Below, piece by piece: positions 1 to 5,435 of a stretch of 7,179 nt of DNA. Where the stretch lies: the NCBI GenBank assembly GCA_002409445.1, contig DHNJ01000133.1, positions 18,025-25,203 of the forward strand. Direction: 5' to 3'. Position 1 is the first letter of the stretch; each line of letters opens with the position of its first letter. Source of the DNA: Armatimonadetes bacterium UBA5419 (lineage in GTDB: Bacteria > Armatimonadota > UBA10988). Position numbers and translations under genes: made by a program. Under the pieces are notes generated by a model. The model worked only from the letters and a program-made list of their open reading frames with translations. It was not told where the DNA came from and searched no databases.

Positions 1-1
1 C

Positions 2-106
2 CTCGCCTACGACATGCAGGACCTCGAACGCCGGCGAGCGACGTCCGGCGAGGCGGAGCCGTGGAGGCAGATCAATGCGGACAGGAATGTCCGCGGTCCC
101 AGTTAG
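2..106 (+). CDS. 3' end of a gene entering from the left edge (partial, unidentified)
   Basis: An open frame enters from the left edge and runs for 34 codons to a TAG at 104-106. Its last residues read LAYDMQDLERRR, then a Gly/Glu-rich stretch, then INADRNVRGPS. Codon third positions are GC-rich over the first 24 codons, as expected for a real gene in this genome. The charged Asp/Glu/Arg composition suggests a soluble, helical C-terminus. The final ten or so codons are supplied by the palindromic element at 77-94, so the ancestral stop may have been replaced when that element arrived. Too little is present to name a product. It could also be a chance open frame, because short open frames are common at this GC content. 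Confidence 0.4.
   Translation, partial: LAYDMQDLERRRATSGEAEPWRQINADRNVRGPS
77..100 (+). repeat. Palindromic element copy 1 (perfect inverted repeat)
   Basis: The 18 bases at 77-94 are a perfect inverted repeat: a 7-bp stem (GCGGACA / TGTCCGC) around a GGAA loop, followed by GGTCCC at 95-100. Three related copies lie at 502, 2234 and 3838, all in the same orientation. This copy lies inside the last codons of the partial gene at the left edge. It has no T-tract, so it is not a standard intrinsic terminator. It is most like a small dispersed extragenic palindrome; an operator is the alternative. Confidence 0.8.
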
Positions 107-151
107 CCTGCGACACAGAGGGTCCCGCCGGCGACGGTGTGCCGCTGCGCT

Positions 152-168
152 GCCGCCGAAGCGGCGGC
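152..168 (+). other. GC-rich hairpin in the gap before the TfoX-like gene
   Basis: GCCGCCG (152-158) can pair with CGGCGGC (162-168) around a 3-nt AAG loop, or as a shorter stem with a CGAA loop. No T-run follows. It lies between the end of the upstream reading frame and the TfoX-like gene, immediately before a TACAAT at 171-176. It could end or attenuate transcription of the upstream gene, but at this GC content such stems also arise by chance. The rest of the gap 107-225 shows no further gene. Confidence 0.35.
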
Positions 169-188
169 GGTACAATACGGTGGCGCGC

Positions 189-216
189 TTGACATCGGCC
201 GGTGGTGTGCGAATCT
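189..216 (+). promoter_or_regulatory. Possible promoter of the TfoX-like gene
   Basis: A consensus TTGACA -35 is at 189-194. After a 16-bp spacer, GAATCT at 211-216 is a weak -10 that lacks the first T but has A at position 2 and T at position 6. Transcription would start close to the ATG at 226, giving a leaderless or nearly leaderless mRNA and favouring 226 over the upstream GTG at 202, which would lie inside the promoter. TACAAT at 171-176 is an alternative -10, but no good -35 precedes it. Confidence 0.3.
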
Positions 217-225
217 GGGCGGACC

Positions 226-498
226 ATGAGGCATCCTGATTTCGGCACGGCACCCAACATCGACCTTGAACTGGGCAGCCAGCTCAAGGCGGTGGGCATC
301 GATAGCCTGGACCGGCTGATCGAGGTCGGCGCGCGCGAGGCCTGGCTGCGCCTGCGCGGCCAGTTCCCCCTGCGCAACAACGAGCAGGCCCTGCTCGCGC
401 TGCAGGGCGCAATCGACGACGTCCTGGTGCCGCGTCTACCCGCCGGCGTGGCCGCCGAGTTGCGTCGCTGGTTCGCTGGACAGGCGGAGGACGAGTAG
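226..498 (+). CDS. Stand-alone TfoX C-terminal-domain protein
   Basis: The 90-residue product matches the C-terminal domain of TfoX/Sxy proteins almost from end to end. It has an LGSQLKAVGI segment, then SLDRLIEVGAREAWLRLR, then a helix ending ALLALQGAIDDV, the equivalent of the family's L-Y-A-L-x-G-A-I signature. The fold is a small helical bundle of helix-hairpin-helix type. Full TfoX (about 200 aa) regulates competence in some Gammaproteobacteria, but single-domain versions are widespread and mostly uncharacterised, so a competence role should not be assumed. The ATG at 226 is chosen because the domain begins about ten residues later; a GTG at 202 would add eight residues with no visible purpose. 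No strong Shine-Dalgarno is present. The last 63 bases overlap, antisense, the apparent 3' end of paralogue P1. Confidence 0.82.
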   Translation: MRHPDFGTAPNIDLELGSQLKAVGIDSLDRLIEVGAREAWLRLRGQFPLRNNEQALLALQGAIDDVLVPRLPAGVAAELRRWFAGQAEDE

Positions 499-1179
499 GC
501 TGCGGACAGGTATGTCAGCGGTCCCGGGCGGTCTAGTTCGTGCGCTCCACTGGCCGTTCAGCAGCAGCGAGAGGGCCGGGTTGTCGGGCTTCGCCTCGGC
601 GGCGAGCCGCAGCCGCCCATGACGGGTGCGGAGCAGCAGGCGCGTGTCGTTGCGGTTGAGGGTCCCGCCCCCAAGGACGTGCGCCCCGAGCACGTCGCGC
701 CAGAATATCCGCTGCTTGTCGACGGTCAGGGCGGCCGGCGAACGGGTCACCTTGCGGCCGGCGCCCCACACGGCCGCGCCAACCGCGCCGGCGAACACCA
801 GACCGGGTATGCCCGCTACGGTCCGCAGCACCTCGATCAAGACCGCGGCTAGGGCGGTGATGACCAGCGCGCTGACGCAGCCGCTCGCCGGCACCAGGCG
901 GAAGGCGCGGTCTTCCTCACGCAGCAGGCCTGGCGGCGCGCTGGTCCAGGTCGCGACGGTCTCCGGGTCGGCCGCCTCGACCGCGGCGTCCCGCGCGGCC
1001 TCCCAGGGCGCGATGGCCGCCTCGGCACGCGCGCCGTCCTCGCGGCTGACGCGGACCGCGCCTTGGCGCGTGGCCAGGATGGCGCAGTGCTTAGTCCAGT
1101 CGACGAAGTAGATGTCGGACCAGGGCAGGTCTTGGCCGTTGGTGAGGGTCAGGCCATCGTCGGTGATGGTGCCGCGCAT
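436..1179 (-). CDS. Paralogue P1: shortened PH-like/TM-hairpin membrane protein with an abnormal C-terminus
   Basis: This 247-aa protein has no named family that I recognise but is clearly related to the four genes upstream. Residues 1-71 form the conserved N-terminal module (LPWSDIYFVDW, ATRQGAVRVS, IAPWEAARDAAVEAA). The linker P-x5-W-x-S-A-P-P-G follows at 72-84. Two hydrophobic segments at about 98-118 and 122-140 form a hairpin. A second beta-rich module starts at about 144 (LTVDKQRIFWRDV, LLLRTRHGRLRL). Its closest relative in the array is P5 (shared IYFVDW, ATRxGAVRVS and TVATWT). Homology ends near residue 205. Residues about 214-247 are translated from a palindromic element and from antisense of the TfoX-like gene, so they are probably not an evolved domain. 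One frame over, the sequence ends at TAG 533-535 in a context matching P3's stop. P1 is therefore probably an internal-deletion derivative, functional or decaying. Start: ATG 6 nt after TACACT, no Shine-Dalgarno. Confidence 0.78.
   Translation of the reverse strand: MRGTITDDGLTLTNGQDLPWSDIYFVDWTKHCAILATRQGAVRVSREDGARAEAAIAPWEAARDAAVEAADPETVATWTSAPPGLLREEDRAFRLVPASGCVSALVITALAAVLIEVLRTVAGIPGLVFAGAVGAAVWGAGRKVTRSPAALTVDKQRIFWRDVLGAHVLGGGTLNRNDTRLLLRTRHGRLRLAAEAKPDNPALSLLLNGQWSARTRPPGTADIPVRSLLVLRLSSEPATQLGGHAGG
499..548 (-). repeat. Palindromic element copy 2 plus 3'-flank block shared with P3
   Basis: Bases 502-519 are an imperfect copy of the palindrome (GCGGACA-GGTA-TGTCAGC, one stem mismatch) followed by GGTCCCGG. 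The copy continues into GGGCGGTCTAGT and TGCGCTCC, which align without gaps to 2231-2280 at the end of P3 (about three quarters identical by eye). On the minus strand this block contains a TAG (533-535) at the place where P3 has its true stop. In P1 the TAG is out of frame and is read through. Confidence 0.75.
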
Positions 1180-1191
1180 GGCTTGAGTGTA
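1180..1191 (-). promoter_or_regulatory. Leaderless promoter (-10) of P1
   Basis: On the minus strand TACACT (1186-1191) is followed by exactly six bases, CAAGCC, and then the ATG of P1. A -10 ends about 6-7 bp before the transcription start, so the mRNA would begin at or next to the A of the ATG. No Shine-Dalgarno-like sequence lies in the gap. A possible weak -35 (TTCCGT, 1209-1214) has a 17-bp spacer. The same geometry recurs at the other four paralogues. Confidence 0.7.
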
Positions 1192-1249
1192 CCGTGCGGC
1201 GGGCGGTGACGGAAGGGCGCCGGTCTGGAGCTGGTCAGGTTGGTCCGCG

Positions 1250-2209
1250 CTACTCGTGGTCTTCTTCGCCCGGTGGGTCAGCGGTGGTCTGTTCGGTACC
1301 GAGCCGCTCCTCCAACTGCTGGGCGAGCGGGACGATGTCCAGGTACTGCTCGGCGCCGAGGTACTTGCCGTCGGTGTCGATGCCGGGCCGCGGCCGGTTC
1401 CAGTCCGGCGTGCTGACCGCGGACAAGGGGTACCGCCTGACTAGGCCATGCAATACATCCTTCAGCCCGTCGCTATCGAGCCACAGGCCGACGCCTGGCG
1501 AGTACGTGGAGGGGGCGTAGATGCCGCGGCTGTGGTCGGCGGCCGCCGCACGGGTCCGGTAGACGGCCGCCGCCTCAAGTTCGTCGCAGAGCTTCTGCCA
1601 ATCGCGGTAGATCGGAAGAAGCTCGAAGCGACCGCGACGCGTTTGGAGGATGAAGACTGTCCTTGGGCCCTCGTTGCGCATGTGGTGGTACAAGACGGCG
1701 CGTTGCAGATCGCGCCACCGGAAGCGCTGGCCACCGACTCGCACGCCGGCCGGTGTGCGGATCAGGCGGGGATGAGTCAAGCGCCACCAAGCTATGGACA
1801 GCCACCAGATCGTCAGTGGGCCGAACACATCCAACAGCACCCAAGGCGTGTCGCCATTCGGCGCTGCCCAGATCGCGGCCACGATGCCGAGCATGGCCAG
1901 CACGAGGAGTAACGCCTTGAGCTGGCTCAGGCGCGAGAGAGGCTGGACGTAGATGCGGTCGGGTGGCGCGCCGGTCCATTGGGCGATGGTGAGCGGGTCG
2001 GCGGCGTCCATGGCGGCGTCGCGCTCGGCCTCCCACGGCGCGATCTTGGCCTCGGCCCGCAGCCCGTCGGCGCGTTCGACATGCACCGTGCCCACCGCCG
2101 TGGCGATGACGGCCCAGTCCTCCTCCCAGTCGACGTGGTAGACATCGGCCCAGGGGATGAGGCGGCCGTCGCGCAGGAGCACGCCTTGGTCTGTTACCGA
2201 GCTTCGCAT
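1250..2209 (-). CDS. Paralogue P2: PH-like/TM-hairpin membrane protein lacking the second hairpin
   Basis: This 319-aa protein is homologous to the first three fifths of P3 and P4. Module 1 (1-71) carries LIPWADVYHVDW, ATAVGTVHVERADG and KIAPWEAERDAAMDAA. The linker DPLTIAQWTGAPP is at 71-83. Two hydrophobic segments at about 98-115 and 122-141 form a membrane hairpin, and RLIRTP (148-153) opens module 2 (RFRWRDLQRAV, LQTRRGRFELLP, helix to about 216). Module 3 starts at GLWLDSDGLK (241-250) and ends with PLAQQLEERLGTE. Only 13 residues follow before TAG, so the second linker, second hairpin, module 4 and Pro-rich tail of P3-P5 are absent. The clean acidic ending and intact frame suggest a stable short form rather than a recent break. 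With two membrane segments, all modules should face the same side, probably the cytoplasm. The start is ATG 6 nt after TACCAT, without a Shine-Dalgarno. Function unknown. Confidence 0.88.
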   Translation of the reverse strand: MRSSVTDQGVLLRDGRLIPWADVYHVDWEEDWAVIATAVGTVHVERADGLRAEAKIAPWEAERDAAMDAADPLTIAQWTGAPPDRIYVQPLSRLSQLKALLLVLAMLGIVAAIWAAPNGDTPWVLLDVFGPLTIWWLSIAWWRLTHPRLIRTPAGVRVGGQRFRWRDLQRAVLYHHMRNEGPRTVFILQTRRGRFELLPIYRDWQKLCDELEAAAVYRTRAAAADHSRGIYAPSTYSPGVGLWLDSDGLKDVLHGLVRRYPLSAVSTPDWNRPRPGIDTDGKYLGAEQYLDIVPLAQQLEERLGTEQTTADPPGEEDHE

Positions 2210-2221
2210 GGGATCATGGTA
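2210..2221 (-). promoter_or_regulatory. Leaderless promoter (-10) of P2
   Basis: On the minus strand TACCAT (2216-2221) is followed by six bases, GATCCC, and the ATG of P2. No Shine-Dalgarno is present, which makes this one of the clearest leaderless cases in the window. The -35 region falls inside the degenerate palindromic element copy at 2234-2257; no consensus -35 is visible. Confidence 0.7.
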
Positions 2222-2230
2222 CCCCCGTCG

Positions 2231-2280
2231 CCTGCGGACAGGCGGGCCCAGGTTGCCGGGCGGTCTAGTCCCTGCGCTCC
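2231..2280 (-). repeat. Palindromic element copy 3 (degenerate) between P3 and P2
   Basis: This block aligns without gaps to 499-548. It keeps the left arm GCGGACAGG (2234-2242), but the right arm has decayed to GGGCCCA, so the hairpin is largely lost. The conserved 3' part includes the last codons and TAG stop of P3. The left arm begins 24 bp upstream of the P2 start codon, where the -35 region of that promoter should be. Confidence 0.65.
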
Positions 2281-3812
2281 GCGTCGACGGTGGTCTGAGT
2301 CTCGTCTGGGCGGAGGCGCGGGGGCGCCGGGGCGACGGACAGGCCGGAGTCGATGGGCCGCCCCGGAACGTGGGCGGGGGAGAGGGCGGTGTCGGAGAGG
2401 GGGGCGGTGGTGGGTAGCGAGACGCCGCTGTACTTGACGGAGAGCAGGCGCCGAACCAGGCTGCAGACGTGTTCTGCGCCGCTCGCGAAGTGCGACAGAC
2501 GGATGAGGTCGCCGCGGGCGGTGGTGATGACGTTCTCGAGATTATCGGACGTGATGTCGGTCAACTCGGCCCAGGCGTAGCGGGCGCGCTGCCGACCGCG
2601 ACGCACGGTCAGCCCTTGGGCGTCGGCGTGGATGCGGCGGGCGCTGGTGAGGATGATCGCCGGCATGATGAGCAGCAGCGCGAGGACGCCGATGGCGCCG
2701 ACGATGCTGAACGCGTTTACACCGTCGCGGACCGCTACCAGGTATGCGAAGCCGCAACAGAGGCCGACGACCAGCAGAGTGCCCGCGATGGCCGAGGAAC
2801 GCATACCGCAGCGCAGCACGCCGCCGGGCGCGACTCCGAGCCACCGCTCGATCATCTCCGGGCGCAGGTCGCCGTCGGCCGTGGCGAGCTCTTGGCGCTC
2901 GGTGCCCAGCCGGCGTTCAAGCTGCTGACCCAGCAAGCTGCTGTCGAGGTACATCGAGGCGCCAATATCCTTGCCCCCAGCGCGGATGACTGGGCCGCTC
3001 GTGGTCCATTCTGGCGCGTCGAGCGAGGACAGCGGGTACTGCTTGACGCTGTTGCGGTTGATGACCGTGAGCCCACGACCATCGAGCCACAGGCCCCGGT
3101 AGGTCGACAAGAGATCCGGAGCAAAGACCCCGCGCGACAGGTCAGCGGCGGCAGCGCCCGTCCGGTAGGTCGCCGCCGCGTTCATCTGGTCGCAGGCCTC
3201 GGCCCAGTCCTGGTAGCCCGGGGCTAGCTCGACGCGGCCGTGGCGGGTGTGGAGTCGGAGCGTTGCAGAGCCTTGGTCCTGTTGGAAGGAGACATAAGCG
3301 CGCCGAATGTCGCGCCACGGGATGCGTCGGGCGTCGAGCTGGATGTCGGTCGGCGTGCGGGTCAGGCGGGCGTACAACTGGGGCCAGAGGAGGTGCAACA
3401 TCAGGAGCGAGACAGATAATGCCAGTACGAGCACCGAATCTACGCCGTGCCGGCCGAATAGCAGAGTGCCGACTCCCAGCCCGATCGCGACCAGGCTGGC
3501 GGCCACGCGGCCCAAGATCACCCAGACGCGCCCGACTTTGAACGGCTGGACGTGGACCCGACCGGGCGGCGCGCCGGTCCATTGGGCGATGGTGCGCTCG
3601 TCGGCGGCGTCCATGGCGGCGTCGCGCTGTGCCTCCCACGGCGCGATCTTGGCCTCGGCGCGCCGGCCGTCGGCGCGGGTGGTGCGGACCATGCCCACGG
3701 CCGTGGCGATGACCGCCTCCTTCTCCGTCCAGTCGACGTGGTAGACGTCATCCCAGCCGAGGCGGCGCCCGTCGGCGAGGGTCAGACCTTGCTCGGTGAC
3801 GGTGCCTTGCAT
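2265..3812 (-). CDS. Paralogue P3: full-length four-module PH-like membrane protein
   Basis: This 515-aa protein has the complete architecture. Module 1 (1-71) has LGWDDVYHVDW, ATAVGMVRT and KIAPWEAQRDAAMDAAD. A W-T-G-A-P-P linker is at 78-83, with hydrophobic segments at about 96-119 and 124-144. LTRTP (150-154) opens module 2 (ARRIPWRDIRRA, LHTRHGRVELAP). Module 3 (about 239-303) begins RGLWLDGRGLTVI. A second linker (RPEMIERWLGVAPGG, 317-331) precedes hydrophobic segments at about 340-361 and 367-389, then module 4 (about 391-459: ADAQGLTVRRGRQR, YAWAELTDI, TARGDLIRLS, LVRRLLS). The Pro/Thr/Ala tail contains LPTTAPLSDTALSP and GLSVAPAP. Module 1 differs from P4's at only about six of 71 positions, whereas the first hairpin is hardly alignable. 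The tail is mosaic: one part is identical in DNA to P4, the next to P5. Even membrane-segment counts put all modules on one face, inferred cytoplasmic. Function unknown. Confidence 0.92.
   Translation of the reverse strand: MQGTVTEQGLTLADGRRLGWDDVYHVDWTEKEAVIATAVGMVRTTRADGRRAEAKIAPWEAQRDAAMDAADERTIAQWTGAPPGRVHVQPFKVGRVWVILGRVAASLVAIGLGVGTLLFGRHGVDSVLVLALSVSLLMLHLLWPQLYARLTRTPTDIQLDARRIPWRDIRRAYVSFQQDQGSATLRLHTRHGRVELAPGYQDWAEACDQMNAAATYRTGAAAADLSRGVFAPDLLSTYRGLWLDGRGLTVINRNSVKQYPLSSLDAPEWTTSGPVIRAGGKDIGASMYLDSSLLGQQLERRLGTERQELATADGDLRPEMIERWLGVAPGGVLRCGMRSSAIAGTLLVVGLCCGFAYLVAVRDGVNAFSIVGAIGVLALLLIMPAIILTSARRIHADAQGLTVRRGRQRARYAWAELTDITSDNLENVITTARGDLIRLSHFASGAEHVCSLVRRLLSVKYSGVSLPTTAPLSDTALSPAHVPGRPIDSGLSVAPAPPRLRPDETQTTVDAERRD
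2371..2414 (-). repeat. 44-bp block identical to 5609-5652 (P3 and P5 tails)
   Basis: These 44 bases are identical to 5609-5652, including synonymous positions. They encode most of the PTTAPLSDTALSP motif in P3 and P5, which belong to different subfamilies and are strongly diverged elsewhere. The same region of P4 is clearly different. Directly next to it, 2419-2447 is identical to 4030-4058 in P4 (29 bp). The pattern suggests gene conversion within the array. Confidence 0.8.
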
Positions 3813-3824
3813 GCGCGTATGCTA
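3813..3824 (-). promoter_or_regulatory. Leaderless promoter (-10) of P3
   Basis: On the minus strand TAGCAT (3819-3824) is followed by six bases, ACGCGC, and the ATG of P3. The six-base gap and start match P4 (ACGCGC-ATG). Where P4 and P5 have AGGA, P3 has AGCA, so the potential Shine-Dalgarno is broken while the -10 pattern is kept. The expected -35 region overlaps the perfect palindrome at 3838-3855. Confidence 0.7.
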
Positions 3825-3837
3825 CCTCGAAACAGCT

Positions 3838-3861
3838 GCGGACAGGAGTGTCCGCGGTCCC
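3838..3861 (-). repeat. Palindromic element copy 4 (perfect) between P4 and P3
   Basis: Bases 3838-3855 form a perfect inverted repeat (GCGGACA-GGAG-TGTCCGC), followed by GGTCCC at 3856-3861. On the minus strand it lies directly after the stop codon of P4 (3864-3866), and its near edge is 25 bp before the start codon of P3. It could act as a 3'-end hairpin for P4, as an operator overlapping the P3 -35 region, or simply be a dispersed repeat. No T-tract is present. Confidence 0.8.
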
Positions 3862-3863
3862 GG

Positions 3864-5435
3864 TCAGGCGCGCACCGACGGGTCATCTTGGGTGGTCCGG
3901 CTATGGTCGGCGTCGAGCTGCTGCTGGGGCGCGGGGGCCACGGACAGGCCGCCTTCGGCGGAGGCGGTGGCGGGGCCGGCCGGGGTGACGGTGAGGGCGG
4001 TTTCGGGAATGGGCGCGGTCGAGGGCAGGGAGACGCCGCTGTACTTGACGGAGAGCAGACGGCGGACCAGGCCGAGGACCCGCTTCGAGCCGCTCGCCCA
4101 GCGCGACAGGCGGATGGTGTCGCCGCTGGCGGTGGTGATGGTGGTTTCGAAGCTGTACGACTTGATGTCGGTCAGGTCGGCCCAGGCGTAGAGCGCACGC
4201 TGTCGACCGCGGCGCACGGCCAGGCCTTGGGCATCGGCGTCGATGCGGCGGGCGCTGCCGAGGAGGGCCGAGAGACCGATCAGCACGATGATGCCGATCT
4301 GAAGCGCCACACCGATGCTCTCGGGGTCCGCGCGGCCACCGATGGTCGCCATCGAGCGCGCGAACCAGAAGCCAAGGCCAGCGACGAGCAGACCGCCGGC
4401 GATGGCGGCGGTGTGCAGCCGGCAGCGCAGCACGCCGCCCGGCGCCACGCCGAGCCACCGCTCGAGCACCTCGGGGTGCAGGTCGCCCTCGGCCGTGGTC
4501 ACCTCTTGGCGCTCGATGCCCAGCCGGCGCTCAAGCTGTTGGGCCAGCAGACCGCTGTCGAAAAACGTCTCGGCGCCAACATCCTTGCCGCCAGCGCGGA
4601 TCGTTGGGCCGTCCCCGGTCCACTCGGGCGCTTGGAGCGAGGACAGCGGGTACTGCTTGACGCTGTCGCCCTTGATGACCGAGAGGCCACGGCCATCGAG
4701 CCACAGACCATGGTCGGCCGACGTTGGCATGGGGGCATAGACGCCGCGGGCGAGGTCGGCGGCGGCCGCGCGAGTGCGGTAGGTCACCGCGGCGCGGACC
4801 TCGTCGCACAGCTCGAGCCAGTTCTGGTAGGCTTTGGGTAGCCCGATGCGGCCCTGGCGGGTTTGGAGCTGCAAGAACGTCACCGTTTGCTTGTTGGTCC
4901 GGATGGTGATGAGGTCGGCGCGCTGGATGTCGCGCCAAGGGATGCGTCGGGCGTTGAGCTGAATGCCGGTCGGCGTGCGGGTCAGGCGGGGGGCGGACAC
5001 GACCCAGATGACCACCAGCGACACCACGAGCATGACCACAAACATCACCACCGCTGCCGGACCCCAGGCGTCACGGTTGACCACCAGAATGGCGACGATC
5101 ATCGCGGTCACCGCGAGGCTGTTGAGCAGGCGGACCACAAATTGCCCAACACGCCCGAGCTTAGGCGGTTGGACATGGATGCGACGGGGCGGCGCACCGG
5201 TCCACTCGGCGGCCGTGAGCGGGTCGGCGGCGTCCATGGCGGCGTCGCGCTGCGCCTCCCACGGCGCGATCTTGGCTTCGGCGCGCAGGCCATCGGCACG
5301 GGCGGTGTGGACCATGCCCACCGCCGTGGCGATGACCGCCTCCTTCTCCGTCCAGTCGACGTGGTAGACGTCGCTCCAGCCGACGCGGCGGCCATCGGCG
5401 AGGGTCAAACCTTGATCAGTGACGGTACCTTGCAT
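3864..5435 (-). CDS. Paralogue P4: full-length four-module PH-like membrane protein
   Basis: This 523-aa protein shows the clearest internal symmetry of the set. First half: module 1 (1-70; VGWSDVYHVDW, EKEAVIATAVGMV, KIAPWEAQRDAAMDAA), linker DPLTAAEWTGAPP (71-83), hydrophobic segments at about 99-119 and 126-147, then module 2 (about 151-218; LTRTPTGIQL, IPWRDIQRA, LQTRQGRIGLP). Second half: module 3 (about 243-306; GLWLDGRGLSVI, KQYPLSSLQAPEW), linker HPEVLERWLGVAPG (320-333), hydrophobic segments at about 342-359 and 373-394, then module 4 (about 395-462; ADAQGLAVRRGRQR, YAWADLTDI, TASGDTIRLS, LGLVRRLLS). The tail has LPSTAPIPETAL and GLSVAPAP, with an Ala/Thr/Pro-rich insert between them. 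Both linkers fit P-x5-W-x-G-x-x-P. The spacing to P5 is 61 bp and to P3 51 bp. The start is ATG 6 nt after TAGGAT. AGGA inside that box could double as a Shine-Dalgarno. No enzyme motif is visible and the function is unknown. Confidence 0.93.
   Translation of the reverse strand: MQGTVTDQGLTLADGRRVGWSDVYHVDWTEKEAVIATAVGMVHTARADGLRAEAKIAPWEAQRDAAMDAADPLTAAEWTGAPPRRIHVQPPKLGRVGQFVVRLLNSLAVTAMIVAILVVNRDAWGPAAVVMFVVMLVVSLVVIWVVSAPRLTRTPTGIQLNARRIPWRDIQRADLITIRTNKQTVTFLQLQTRQGRIGLPKAYQNWLELCDEVRAAVTYRTRAAAADLARGVYAPMPTSADHGLWLDGRGLSVIKGDSVKQYPLSSLQAPEWTGDGPTIRAGGKDVGAETFFDSGLLAQQLERRLGIERQEVTTAEGDLHPEVLERWLGVAPGGVLRCRLHTAAIAGGLLVAGLGFWFARSMATIGGRADPESIGVALQIGIIVLIGLSALLGSARRIDADAQGLAVRRGRQRALYAWADLTDIKSYSFETTITTASGDTIRLSRWASGSKRVLGLVRRLLSVKYSGVSLPSTAPIPETALTVTPAGPATASAEGGLSVAPAPQQQLDADHSRTTQDDPSVRA

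Noticed and set aside
202..225. GTG at 202 as the start of the TfoX-like gene.
   Set aside because: The extra eight residues add nothing to the domain, no ribosome site precedes the GTG, and it falls between the possible -35 and -10. It remains an alternative.
533..769. A separate 78-residue minus-strand gene inside P1.
   Set aside because: It is an alternative frame of P1. Only its last codons and stop are meaningful, as the remnant of the ancestral paralogue end.
3838..3855. The palindromes as intrinsic terminators.
   Set aside because: The stem is only 7 bp and no T-tract follows on either strand; one copy lies within the last codons of a reading frame. A weak 3'-end role cannot be excluded.
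77..3861. The palindromic copies as a CRISPR array.
   Set aside because: The copies are hundreds to about 1,700 bp apart with genes between them, not separated by uniform short spacers.
3552..4841. A 429-codon open frame on the plus strand, plus many shorter plus-strand frames across 1187-7077.
   Set aside because: They lie antisense to P3, P4 and other clearly homologous genes, are Gly/Arg/Ala-rich, and recur at equivalent positions opposite each paralogue. This is what a GC-rich codon bias produces on the opposite strand.
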